Shown here: positions 1 to 8,132 of the stretch, piece by piece
How positions within the stretch are numbered: position 1 is the stretch's first letter
How the letters are laid out: every line of letters begins with the position of its first letter
From: an uncultured Eubacterium sp.
GTDB lineage: Bacteria > Bacillota > Clostridia > Oscillospirales > Acutalibacteraceae
Direction: 5' to 3'
DNA length: 64,000 nt
NCBI GenBank assembly: GCA_910583925.1
Contig: CAJTZJ010000003.1
Coordinates: 1-64,000 of the forward strand
Notes under the pieces: model-generated
Told to the model about the DNA's origin: nothing
What the model saw: only the letters and a program-made list of their open reading frames with translations
The model's database searches: none
Position numbers and translations under genes: made by a program

Positions 1-35
1 ACAGAGCAACAAATAAAAATATGGAGGTTAAATTT

Positions 36-1178
36 ATGTATGAACTATACGATAAAAGTGGAAACTTCATCTGCTATCGTATGACTAAGCGAATCAAAAA
101 TGACTTAGGTGAATACGATGTTTTAACTGCTCGTTCCAAAAAATCAGAAAAAGAATGCAGAAAAATTATGGATGTTAAAATCCGTGATTACTACATTCAG
201 AAAGAAACTGAAAAACACAAAGGTGTATTTCCTGATATGCTGTTCAAAGACTTTGCTGACAACTGGTACGAACTCAATGTCAAGAATGCTGATTGCAGTC
301 AGGTTAATAAAGATAACTACAAGAATTATGTGTACACTCATATCATTCCCTACTTTGCTAATTACAAACTATGCGAGATACACGAAGATGATTGTCAGCG
401 ATTTTTAAATCAATATGTTGGTAAAAGCAAAGCTATGGTCTCAAAACTAAGAATGACATTGCGTAGGATAATGCGCAAGGCGAAAAAGCAAAAACTGATA
501 CCGGATAATCCTGCTGAGGATATTATCTTGCCACAAGTAACGCAAGGCAGCAGACGACCTATTACAGACGAAGAAAGAGCAATGATACTTGAAACTGCTA
601 AGACACATTATGCAGGAACGATGATTTTGACTATGCTCTACTGCGGACTCAGACCGATAGAAATTCGTCGAATGGAATGGGATTGGTTAGACTTTGAAAA
701 CAGTATATTGACTGTAGGTAAATCTAAAACCGAAGCTGGTACAGGCAGAAAAATACCGATTCCACCTCAACTCAAATCAGCACTCATAGAACACAAACTC
801 AAAGGTTTTAATGACAAATATGTATTCGTAAGAGTTAAAAACAATACCCTGCCTATGGACGAGAACGCATTTTATCATGCATGGCACAACTTTTGCAGAG
901 AGATGGATATTGCTAACGGTGCTAAAGTATATCGAAATCAGATTACCAAATCAACACTTGCACCTGACCTTGAGCCATACCTACTCAGGCATACATTCTG
1001 CACCGACTGTCAAGCTGCAGGTGTACCTCTGAATGTTGCAAAAGAACTTATGGGACATTCCGATATATCAGTAACTGCTAAAATCTATACGCATATGGTA
1101 GACGAAGTATTTGAGCAGAACAGAAAAAGATTAGTTGAATATGCAAATCAAAAGGAACAAAAAGCAATTAATGCATAA
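36..1178 (+). CDS. Tyrosine recombinase/integrase, copy 1
   Basis: Site-specific recombinase of the phage/ICE integrase family, expected to integrate and excise a mobile element. An SAM-like N-terminal core-binding region (about residues 65-150) precedes the catalytic domain. Catalytic residues seen: Arg206 in CGLRP, Arg318 in LLRHTFCTD, His341 in MGHSD and Tyr351 in KIYTHM. The first His of the usual HxxR box is Tyr315 here. An in-frame ATG lies at 21, but GGAGG at 23-27 sits 8 bases before the ATG at 36, so 36 is taken as the start. The protein is about 96% identical by eye to the copy at 15818-16960, and the 20 bases at the window's left edge match those upstream of that copy. The upstream half of its element lies outside the window. 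Confidence 0.93.
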   Translation: MYELYDKSGNFICYRMTKRIKNDLGEYDVLTARSKKSEKECRKIMDVKIRDYYIQKETEKHKGVFPDMLFKDFADNWYELNVKNADCSQVNKDNYKNYVYTHIIPYFANYKLCEIHEDDCQRFLNQYVGKSKAMVSKLRMTLRRIMRKAKKQKLIPDNPAEDIILPQVTQGSRRPITDEERAMILETAKTHYAGTMILTMLYCGLRPIEIRRMEWDWLDFENSILTVGKSKTEAGTGRKIPIPPQLKSALIEHKLKGFNDKYVFVRVKNNTLPMDENAFYHAWHNFCREMDIANGAKVYRNQITKSTLAPDLEPYLLRHTFCTDCQAAGVPLNVAKELMGHSDISVTAKIYTHMVDEVFEQNRKRLVEYANQKEQKAINA

Positions 1179-1185
1179 CAAATTA

Positions 1186-1216
1186 AAAGGCAGGAAATAT
1201 AGAGTTTCCTGCCTTT
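1186..1216. terminator. Bidirectional intrinsic terminator
   Basis: A perfect 12-bp stem (AAAGGCAGGAAA with TTTCCTGCCTTT, 7-base loop) lies between the convergent integrase and phoR genes, with A-rich and T-rich flanks. It can end transcription from both sides. Confidence 0.85.
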
Positions 1217-1227
1217 CTTAACTCATT

Positions 1228-2877
1228 CTATTTATTAAACATTACCGTTATTGATGTGCCTTTATCGAGTTCGCTTTTTACTTTGATTTCAGCATTATGA
1301 TAAATTGCGGCATGTTTAACGATTGAAAGTCCCAAGCCTGTTCCTCCGATGGTTTTTGAATGACTTTTATCAACACGGTAAAAACGTTCAAATATGCGTT
1401 CCTGCTCTGACTGAGGTATGCCGATGCCTGTATCTCTTACAGTCAGCTTTATATGCTTACTGCTTTCGTTTAGTATAACATCAACTGTTCCGTTATCCGC
1501 ATTGTACTTAATTGCATTATCGCAGAGATTATATATCATTTCATCAAGTATTTTTTCATTGCCCAAAAGAACAGTACTTTCACCAATCAGATTAAGACAG
1601 ATGTTTCTTTTGACTGCAACAGGCTCTAATCTGCTGATGATATCGGATGACAGTTCAAACAAATCAACTTCTTCCATATCCGCCTTATCTTTTTTTTCAT
1701 CAAGTTCAGATATTTTAATAATATCATTTACAAGTGTGATAAGCCTTTGGGCTTCTTCATAGATTGATGATGAAAAATCCTTTACAACAGAATCAGGTGT
1801 ATCACCGCTTTTCATCATTTCGGCAAAGCCTGATATGGATGTGAGCGGTGTTTTTAATTCGTGAGAAACATTGGAGGTAAACTCCTGCCTTAGCTGCTCA
1901 CGCTGAACACTTTCGGTTACATCCATAATGATAATCACTGCACCGATAACGATGTTTTCTTCCAAAACAGGATTTGCAATCAGCCTGTAGTGACTGTTAT
2001 TAAATGTTAAATCACTTTTTTCACGCTCTCCTGTCAAAGCCTTTTCTATGGCAAAAAGCAAATTGTCATCACAATCCGTCAGCATTTTTTCAGAGGTGAT
2101 TTTGTCAATGTCAAGCAGTTTCAAGGCAGCACGATTATATGTCAAAAGGTTCATTTGCTTATCAACAACGATAAATCCTTCCTTCATATTCTCGGTAATC
2201 AGCCTGAATTCTTCTTGCTTTTTTTCAGCATTTTTAATCTGCTTTTCAATCGTTCGCTTTTGCTTTGAGATTTTTCTGAGCAGCGGAGCAAGCTCGTCAT
2301 ACGGCTCATTATTTGACGGATTATCCAAATCAAGCGCATTGATTGGTTTGATGATTGATTTTGAAATCCTTTGTGCCATTATAAACGATACTGCAATTGC
2401 AACAACAAAAACAATCAGTATCGGCTGAAGCAGGCTTATTAAGATTGTTACAACCGTGTACTGTGTTGTTGAAACACGCAGTATGTTGCCGTCATTCATT
2501 TTCATTGCATAATAAACTGTTTTTTCTGCAAGTGTGCCGGAATAACGGATGCTTGTACCCTGTCCGTTTTTCATAGCATCCGCAACCTCTTGTCTGTCTG
2601 AATGATCATCAAGCTTTGATTCATCGGCAGAGGTGTCAGCAATAACATCACCGTCAGGTGAAATCAGTGTTATACGCTTATCACTGTCAGTAAAATTTTC
2701 AATATAATCAAGTCCTTGATTTTCAACAGCGTAAGCAATATAATTAGCCTCACTTTCAAGCTCGCTTTGCAGTTGATTTTCAAAATACTGAAAAAGTATT
2801 CCCATAATCAGCACAATGCTTGACAGCAGAACAACCAACGCTACCGCCACACTTGAGCGAAATATTTTTTTATTCAT
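1228..2877 (-). CDS. phoR: Phosphate-sensing histidine kinase PhoR
   Basis: Membrane sensor kinase partner of PhoB. Membrane helices lie at about residues 8-30 and 141-167, enclosing an extracellular segment of about 110 residues. A HAMP-like linker follows, then a PAS domain (about 225-325). The phospho-acceptor is His339 in the H-box SHELKTPL. The ATPase domain has the N-box (NLCDNAIKYN), G1 (DTGIGIP) and G2 (GGTGLGLSIV). At 549 aa it has normal PhoR length and architecture. Its start overlaps the end of phoB by 8 bases, so the two are translationally coupled. It is the last gene of the pst-pho operon. The PhoR assignment over another PAS kinase rests mainly on the neighbouring pst genes. 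Confidence 0.93.
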   Translation of the reverse strand: MNKKIFRSSVAVALVVLLSSIVLIMGILFQYFENQLQSELESEANYIAYAVENQGLDYIENFTDSDKRITLISPDGDVIADTSADESKLDDHSDRQEVADAMKNGQGTSIRYSGTLAEKTVYYAMKMNDGNILRVSTTQYTVVTILISLLQPILIVFVVAIAVSFIMAQRISKSIIKPINALDLDNPSNNEPYDELAPLLRKISKQKRTIEKQIKNAEKKQEEFRLITENMKEGFIVVDKQMNLLTYNRAALKLLDIDKITSEKMLTDCDDNLLFAIEKALTGEREKSDLTFNNSHYRLIANPVLEENIVIGAVIIIMDVTESVQREQLRQEFTSNVSHELKTPLTSISGFAEMMKSGDTPDSVVKDFSSSIYEEAQRLITLVNDIIKISELDEKKDKADMEEVDLFELSSDIISRLEPVAVKRNICLNLIGESTVLLGNEKILDEMIYNLCDNAIKYNADNGTVDVILNESSKHIKLTVRDTGIGIPQSEQERIFERFYRVDKSHSKTIGGTGLGLSIVKHAAIYHNAEIKVKSELDKGTSITVMFNK

Positions 2878-3550
2878 TCGTATCTCCCATAAACTGATAA
2901 CCGATATTTTTAACTGTTTTTATATAATTTCCTGCCACCTTCAGTTTTACTCTCAATTTTCTGATATGAACATCAAGTGTGCGTGATTCTTCATAAAACT
3001 CACCCCACACCTTTTGCAGCAACTCATCCCTTGTTACAACCTTGCCGTCAGCCTCTAAAAGTACAGACAAAAGCTTGTATTCCTTATAAGAAAGCTCTAT
3101 TGCTTCGCCTGAAACCTTAATAATATGCTTTTCAAAATCAACATATAATTTGCCGATTTCAAATATACTGTTTTTATTTTTTGTTTTTTCATAACGGCGC
3201 AGAACGGCACGAACTCTTGACACAAACTCAACCATACCAAAGGGCTTTGCAATATAATCATCTGCACCGAGATCAAGACCTGTTGCCTTATCAAACTCGC
3301 TGTTTTTTGCCGTTATCATAATAACAGGAATGTTCTCGTATTTTTTATTGCTTTGCAATTTCTTTAAAACAGACAGTCCGTCCTCTTCGGGAAGCATAAT
3401 ATCAAGAAGAATAAGCTGAGGTAATGCATCATCCATTCTTTTCCAAAACAGTGACGGCTTATCAAAGCCTTCAGCACCATATCCCTCTTTGCTTAAAGCA
3501 TAGCAAACAAGCTTGCGGATATTGTCATCATCTTCAAGAATAAATATCAT
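2870..3550 (-). CDS. phoB: Phosphate response regulator PhoB/PhoP
   Basis: OmpR-family response regulator. The receiver domain has the acidic patch EDDD, phospho-acceptor Asp50 (LLDIMLPEEDG) and conserved Lys in AKPFG. A winged-helix DNA-binding domain follows, with the typical SRTLDVHIRKLR recognition region. The start is set at the ATG at 3550: GAGG lies 8 bases before it, and the in-frame GTG at 3559 overlaps that GAGG. It lies between pstB and phoR on the same strand and most likely acts on the Pho box upstream of pstS, autoregulating the operon. Confidence 0.93.
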   Translation of the reverse strand: MIFILEDDDNIRKLVCYALSKEGYGAEGFDKPSLFWKRMDDALPQLILLDIMLPEEDGLSVLKKLQSNKKYENIPVIMITAKNSEFDKATGLDLGADDYIAKPFGMVEFVSRVRAVLRRYEKTKNKNSIFEIGKLYVDFEKHIIKVSGEAIELSYKEYKLLSVLLEADGKVVTRDELLQKVWGEFYEESRTLDVHIRKLRVKLKVAGNYIKTVKNIGYQFMGDTNE

Positions 3551-3616
3551 ACAAATCACCTCTGTTTCTGTTCTGTTTTCATTATAAAACGATAACCGTT
3601 GTTAAGCAATAGAAAA

Positions 3617-4369
3617 TCAACCAAATCTTCCGTTAATATAATCCCTTGTTTTTTCACTTTTAGGATTATTAAAAATAATATCGGTATGATTATATTCAAC
3701 CATTTCTCCGAGCAGGAAAAATGCTGTTTTATCGGCAATTCTCATTGCCTGCTGCATATTGTGCGTAACGATAATGATAGTATAATCCTTTTTCAGCTTG
3801 AGTGCCAAATCTTCAATCTTAGATGTTGAAATAGGGTCAAGCGCTGAAGTCGGCTCATCCATAAGGAGTATTTTCGGCTCAACTGCCAATGCTCTTGCGA
3901 TACAGAGCCTTTGCTGCTGACCGCCGCTCATACTGAGAGCGCTCTTTTTTAAGCGGTCTTTGCATTCATCCCATATTGCCGCCTGCTTCAGGGAACGCTC
4001 AACAATCTCATCCAGCTTGAATTTGGACTTGATTCCGTGTATTCTCGGTCCGTATGCAATGTTGTCATAAATGCTCATAGGAAACGGATTCGGCTTTTGA
4101 AACACCATACCTACGTTTTTTCTGAGCATATTCACATCAATATTATTGTAAATATCCTGATTGTTAATCCATATTTTTCCGTCAATTCTGCATCCGTCTA
4201 CCAAATCATTCATACGATTCAGCGTTTTCAAAAAGGTAGATTTACCGCAGCCTGACGGTCCGATAAGTGCAGTAATCTTTTTTTCGGAAATTTCTATATT
4301 TATATTTTTTAAAGCTTGATTTTCACCATACCACAGATTCAGATTTTCTGTTTTAATCATATTCGCCAT
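3617..4369 (-). CDS. pstB: Phosphate ABC transporter ATPase PstB
   Basis: Cytoplasmic ATPase of the high-affinity PstSCAB phosphate importer. Walker A is GPSGCGKST, the signature is LSMSGGQQQR, and Walker B is ILLMDEPTSALDP followed by the H-loop VTHNMQQA. Its 250 residues are the usual length for PstB. The ATG overlaps the pstA stop codon (TAATG), so translation is coupled. It is followed by phoB rather than phoU: no phoU-like gene is present in the 66 bases to phoB or elsewhere in the window. Confidence 0.96.
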   Translation of the reverse strand: MANMIKTENLNLWYGENQALKNINIEISEKKITALIGPSGCGKSTFLKTLNRMNDLVDGCRIDGKIWINNQDIYNNIDVNMLRKNVGMVFQKPNPFPMSIYDNIAYGPRIHGIKSKFKLDEIVERSLKQAAIWDECKDRLKKSALSMSGGQQQRLCIARALAVEPKILLMDEPTSALDPISTSKIEDLALKLKKDYTIIIVTHNMQQAMRIADKTAFFLLGEMVEYNHTDIIFNNPKSEKTRDYINGRFG

Positions 4370-5235
4370 TATTTTTCCTTTCGCTTTCTGAGTGCTTTTC
4401 CTGCAAGTTTTGCTGATAAGTTGATAATAAATGTAAGCACCATAAGGATTACCGCTATTGCAAATGCAATATCAAATTCACCGCGTTCTTTCGCATAAAC
4501 ATAAAGTGCTACAGTCAGTGTTGAGCCTGCTTTTTCAGGCAGAAAACTTTCAAATATGTAAAACAAGTTGTTTGCCATTCCTGCTGTGAACAATAATGCG
4601 GCACTTTCGCCGATGATTCTGCCGACAGATAAAATACATCCTGTTACAATTCCGTCAACCGCACTCGGCAGAACAACCGTGCGAATCATATGCCACTTTC
4701 CTGCACCGAGAGCAAGGGAGCCTTCACGATAGCTGTTCGGAATTGTTTTCAGGCTTTCCTGTGTTGTTCTGATAATCGTAGGCAACGTCATAATAACAAG
4801 TGTTAATGCACCTGCAATAAGGCTTGTTCCTAGCGAACAAAACTGAACAAATATCAGCATTCCCACCAAGCCGTAAATGATTGACGGTATGCCTGACAGG
4901 GTTTCCGTTGCAAGCTCTATGACTCTGACAAACCTTTTATTCTTTGCATATTCATTCAGATAAATTGCAGCACCAACACCAATCGGAAGAACGATAACAA
5001 GCGTCATCAAAATGATGTAAACCGTATTTAAAATATTCGGTAAAATGCCGGCTGTATCTTTAATTAAACTTGGTGTTGATGTTAAAAAGTCAAAGGAAAG
5101 ATTCGGAAGGCCTCTATAAAAAACATATCCAATTATGCCAATCAGCATTAAAATAATTATGCCTGTAGAAAGATAAACAAAGGCATTCAGCAGAGTAATC
5201 TTAGCTTTTCTTTTTTTAGATATTTTATCATTCAT
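4369..5235 (-). CDS. pstA: Phosphate ABC transporter permease PstA
   Basis: Integral membrane subunit of the phosphate importer, with about six membrane helices. The first is near residues 15-40. The EAA-type loop (about residues 165-190, LKTIPNSYREGSLALGAGKW) contacts PstB. Length (288 aa) and order (pstS-pstC-pstA-pstB) are standard. Five bases separate it from pstC and one base overlaps pstB, consistent with a single transcript. Confidence 0.95.
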   Translation of the reverse strand: MNDKISKKRKAKITLLNAFVYLSTGIIILMLIGIIGYVFYRGLPNLSFDFLTSTPSLIKDTAGILPNILNTVYIILMTLVIVLPIGVGAAIYLNEYAKNKRFVRVIELATETLSGIPSIIYGLVGMLIFVQFCSLGTSLIAGALTLVIMTLPTIIRTTQESLKTIPNSYREGSLALGAGKWHMIRTVVLPSAVDGIVTGCILSVGRIIGESAALLFTAGMANNLFYIFESFLPEKAGSTLTVALYVYAKERGEFDIAFAIAVILMVLTFIINLSAKLAGKALRKRKEK

Positions 5236-5240
5236 TCTGC

Positions 5241-6116
5241 TTACTCCTTATTTCTTTTTACAGTTAGATTAAGAATAATGTTTATTGCCATTATGAAGAT
5301 AAACAAGATTAGTGCGATAGAAAACAATGCCTGCCTTTGCAAGCCTGATGAATAAGACATTTCGCTTGCCACCGCCGTTGTAAGAAAGCGTACGCTTTTG
5401 AACAGACTCGGCATATTTGCCACATTGCCTGCCACCATCATAACTGCCATTGCCTCACCGATTGCTCTGCCGATTCCGAGAACAACGGCTGTAACAATTC
5501 CGCTTTTAGCCGCAGGAAGCGTAACCTTGAAAACCGTTTCTGTCTTAGCTGCGCCAAGTGCCAGAGACGCCTCTTCATATTCCTTCGGCACGGCACATAT
5601 TGCTGTTACCGATACAGAAATAACAGACGGCAGAATCATAACGGCAAGCACAAGAATTGCCGAAAACAAAGTTGCTCCGTCGGGTATATTAAACGCTTTT
5701 CTGACTAAAGGTACAATGATAATCATACCAAGAAGTCCATAAACAACAGACGGTATACCTGACAATAAATCCACTGCACTGCTGACTGTCTTTGCGATTT
5801 TCGGCGGTGCTGTTTTTGAAATAAATACTGCACACAGTATGCCTATCGGTACACCTATAATCACTGCACCTAATGTTCCGTAAACCGAGGTCATTATAAA
5901 CGGCAGTATTCCGTATGATGCAGGCTCTGCAGTGGACGCCCATTTTGTGTTGAAAAAGAAATCTGCAAAACCTATTTCTTTTATAGCAGGCAAGCCGTTA
6001 ATAATGAGAAACACTGTTATCAGCACTACAAATCCGATAACAATAAAACCGCATACAGTGAATACACACTTAACTGTTTTTTCAATTGCATTTACTGTGT
6101 TTTTTATATTTTTCAT
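5241..6116 (-). CDS. pstC: Phosphate ABC transporter permease PstC
   Basis: Second membrane subunit of the phosphate importer. The N-terminal membrane helix lies at about residues 15-40, with five more downstream and the cytoplasmic EAA-type loop CAVPKEYEEASLALGAAK. It is paralogous to PstA and has the expected length (291 aa). It begins 9 bases after the pstS stop on the minus strand and is co-transcribed with it. Confidence 0.95.
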   Translation of the reverse strand: MKNIKNTVNAIEKTVKCVFTVCGFIVIGFVVLITVFLIINGLPAIKEIGFADFFFNTKWASTAEPASYGILPFIMTSVYGTLGAVIIGVPIGILCAVFISKTAPPKIAKTVSSAVDLLSGIPSVVYGLLGMIIIVPLVRKAFNIPDGATLFSAILVLAVMILPSVISVSVTAICAVPKEYEEASLALGAAKTETVFKVTLPAAKSGIVTAVVLGIGRAIGEAMAVMMVAGNVANMPSLFKSVRFLTTAVASEMSYSSGLQRQALFSIALILFIFIMAINIILNLTVKRNKE

Positions 6117-6125
6117 TACAATACC

Positions 6126-6959
6126 TTATCTTTTTACAGGAACTGCTCCTGCCTTAACAATCAAATCATCTGCCTGACCGTTTACTGCAAAATCAAAGAA
6201 AGCCTGTGCGGATTCGCTTAATTTTTCATTTGCTCTTGTAACAAAAACAAAATTGCGCTGAATTTTGTATTCTCCGTTCTGAATAGTTTCGGTTGTTGGT
6301 GTTACACCCTCAACCTTGATTGCTTTTACTGTATCGCCTACCGATGCAAGGGATGCATAACCGATAGCATTCGGGTTTGATGAAACTGTCTGCACAACAT
6401 CACCTGTTGAGGTTAATTCCTGAGAATATTTGCACAAATCTTCTGTACCTGTTATGGACTCAAAGCCGTCTCTTGTACCTGATGCTGCTTCTCTGCCGAT
6501 TAAAACAATCGGTGCATCTGCTCCGCCAAGCTCTTTCCAGTTTGTGATTTCGCCTTTATAAACGGCGGCAATCTGCTCAATCGTTAAATCTGTAACAGGA
6601 TTTTCCTTGTTTACAATAACAGCAATGCCGTCAATCGCAACAACAGTTTCATCAAGATTTGCTTTCTCCTCATCCTTTAGATTACGGCTCGCAAGACCGA
6701 TATCACATCTGCCTTCAGCAACTGCCTGAATGCCTGCACCCGAACCGGTCGGATTGTAGGTAACCGTAACATTCTTATTGTCTGCCATATAGGATTCACT
6801 GAGATAGCCGATTACCTTTTCCATAGATGTTGAGCCGTCTGTTGATACCGTTTGTGCTGATTCTTTGCTATCTTTTGCAGCATTACATCCTGCAAAAATT
6901 CCGATAATCAAACACATACTTACCAATACTCCGATTACTGCGATAATTGTTTTTTTCAT
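6126..6959 (-). CDS. pstS: Phosphate-binding lipoprotein PstS
   Basis: Extracellular phosphate receptor of the Pst transporter, anchored as a lipoprotein. The signal peptide ends in the lipobox IFAGC with lipidated Cys25. The mature domain has the family motifs DGSTSMEKVIGYL, PTGSGAGIQAV, SRNLKDEE and GREAASGTRDGFE that form the phosphate site. An in-frame upstream start (7034) exists, but GGAGG at 6968-6972 lies 8 bases before the ATG at 6959 and the signal peptide starts exactly there. First gene of the operon, directly behind the Pho box. 277 residues, complete. Confidence 0.96.
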   Translation of the reverse strand: MKKTIIAVIGVLVSMCLIIGIFAGCNAAKDSKESAQTVSTDGSTSMEKVIGYLSESYMADNKNVTVTYNPTGSGAGIQAVAEGRCDIGLASRNLKDEEKANLDETVVAIDGIAVIVNKENPVTDLTIEQIAAVYKGEITNWKELGGADAPIVLIGREAASGTRDGFESITGTEDLCKYSQELTSTGDVVQTVSSNPNAIGYASLASVGDTVKAIKVEGVTPTTETIQNGEYKIQRNFVFVTRANEKLSESAQAFFDFAVNGQADDLIVKAGAVPVKR

Positions 6960-7000
6960 AATATTATCCTCCATAATTTTCTGTACCTCAGTACACTTAG

Positions 7001-7056
7001 AGTATAATTCTTTGTATGTTAATTGTGAAAGCAAAGGTATGTTAAGCCTGTGTTAA
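7001..7056 (-). promoter_or_regulatory. pst-pho promoter with Pho box
   Basis: Read on the minus strand, TTAACA direct repeats occur at 7051-7056 and 7040-7045 (11-base period) and again at 7017-7022, two turns plus one base further on. A degenerate unit (TTGCTT) lies between. This matches the PhoB/PhoP box of TTAACA-like repeats. A -10 box TATACT lies at 7001-7006, with no good -35, as expected for an activated promoter. It sits 42-97 bases upstream of the pstS start. Confidence 0.85.
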
Positions 7057-7074
7057 CACTGCAATAAAAAAGCA

Positions 7075-7128
7075 GGGGTACTGCAAAATATACAGTACCC
7101 CCACCTCAAATTTTGGTGACGAACAATA
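7075..7128. repeat. Dispersed hairpin repeat, copy 1
   Basis: A perfect 9-bp hairpin (GGGGTACTG / CAGTACCCC, 7075-7101) is followed by the near-palindrome CACCTCAAATTTTGGTGAC (7102-7120) and GAACAATA. The same unit follows integrase 2 at 16979-17029, and a partial copy follows the small winged-helix gene at 13809-13842. On the minus strand the hairpin is followed by TGCTTTTTT, so it also serves as the crcB terminator. Confidence 0.8.
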
Positions 7129-7145
7129 AACAATACTAAGAACAA

Positions 7146-7511
7146 TTATTTCAGCCCTAACTGTGGCAGCATTACTGCTAAAACTCCAACTACAATACTG
7201 AAGATAACATAAATGACAGCAGTCAAAACTGAACCGCCTTTTATAAGTTCTGCTGTTTCAAGAGAGAATGTAGAAAAGGTTGTAAAACCACCACATATTC
7301 CAACTCTTAAAAAGAGTAATAATTTAGGATCAATATTCTCATTTTTTGATACAGCAAAAGCTATACATCCAATAGCAAATGCACCAATAATATTTATAAT
7401 AAAAGTATTAATCGGAAATGATTCAGGATTCTTAATCGGTATCAAGCTTATCAAATATCTTAATACAGCACCAATAAATCCACCCAAACCCACTAACAAG
7501 CAATTTAACAT
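7146..7511 (-). CDS. crcB: Fluoride ion channel CrcB/Fluc
   Basis: Small four-helix dual-topology membrane protein that exports fluoride. Family motifs are GGFIGAVLRYL near the N terminus, the NIIGAFAIG Asn, and the central GGFTTFSTFSLE break with the two conserved Phe residues. The in-frame TTG at 7538 lies almost at the predicted transcription start, so the ATG at 7511 (GGGG 8 bases before it) is chosen, giving 121 residues. The leader is only about 25 bases, too short for a fluoride riboswitch. It lies between the dispersed repeat and the attachment-site repeat, so it may be cargo of a mobile element. Confidence 0.92.
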   Translation of the reverse strand: MLNCLLVGLGGFIGAVLRYLISLIPIKNPESFPINTFIINIIGAFAIGCIAFAVSKNENIDPKLLLFLRVGICGGFTTFSTFSLETAELIKGGSVLTAVIYVIFSIVVGVLAVMLPQLGLK

Positions 7512-7543
7512 TTTTTCAACCCCAACACAAAATTCCAACTAAT

Positions 7544-7571
7544 ATTATACTATATAAAATAATGATTTCAA
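7544..7571 (-). promoter_or_regulatory. crcB promoter
   Basis: On the minus strand, TTGAAA (7566-7571), a 16-base spacer and a perfect TATAAT (7544-7549). The predicted start of transcription is about 25 bases upstream of the crcB ATG. Confidence 0.7.
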
Positions 7572-7580
7572 TATGATATA

Positions 7581-7838
7581 TCTCTCGAAAATCTCTCACC
7601 TAAACGCTCCTAATCGCTCTCGGTAGGTTTTGAGAATTTGATATTTTAGATCTCTGAAAGTCTCACAAAAAATCTCAACAAAACAGAAAAGAAAAAATCG
7701 TCCTTAAATCAACAGCAGATTAAGGGCGATTTTGGACTTTTCAAGGCTATTTTGAGCAAAAAATAAGGCTGAAAGCCTAAACTTTCAGCCTGCTGGCAGA
7801 GGTATAAGGATTCGAACCTTAAATGACGGAGTCAGAGT
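7581..7838. repeat. Attachment-region direct repeat, left copy
   Basis: About 258 bp, roughly 90% identical by eye to 19709-19967. It contains TCTCnnAAAA-type motifs repeated several times (7581-7690), a hairpin with arms near ATCGTCCTTAA and TTAAGGGCGAT (about 7708-7736), the tRNA-terminator hairpin (7766-7791) and the 3' part of tRNA-Gln (7794-7838). The repeated motifs look like arm-type integrase binding sites; that role is inferred. Similar motifs continue to the right of the core (about 7889-7920), so the site is flanked by them on both sides. Confidence 0.88.
7794..7838. other. att site: tRNA-Gln 3'-end fragment
   Basis: These 45 bases are identical to the 3' end of the intact tRNA-Gln at 19923-19967, including CCA, the T arm and the 3' half of the anticodon arm. 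After GTCAGAGT the sequence diverges completely, so no functional tRNA is formed. This is the standard footprint of a tyrosine integrase that uses a tRNA 3' end as its core site. Confidence 0.9.
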
Positions 7839-8132
7839 GTAAAAATCACTTTTTGAAACATACCTTTTTAAGCCAAATTCTCACTTTTTAGTCTCTCAAA
7901 AATCTCTTAGAAAAAATCTTCAATTAATCTAAAACCCAAACTATAATATTAGAAGATAAATAATATAAAAAAATTCTTTTATTCGAAACCTTTTGTCAAG
8001 AAATATTATAAATAAACAACTTGAATTTCGCCAACAAATTTTAGTACATCAAAATTCACATTACATAAACAAGCAATACACCTATAGAACACGTGAGAGA
8101 GGCAATTAAAGTCACCAAAAATAAACTATATT

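Noticed and set aside
6960..7034. A 25-residue N-terminal extension of PstS
   Set aside because: It would place the signal peptide internally; GGAGG lies right before the ATG at 6959.
7512..7580. A fluoride riboswitch ahead of crcB
   Set aside because: The promoter leaves only about 25 bases of leader, too short for the aptamer.
7794..7838. A second functional tRNA-Gln
   Set aside because: Only the 3' 45 bases are present; acceptor 5' strand, D arm and half of the anticodon arm are missing.
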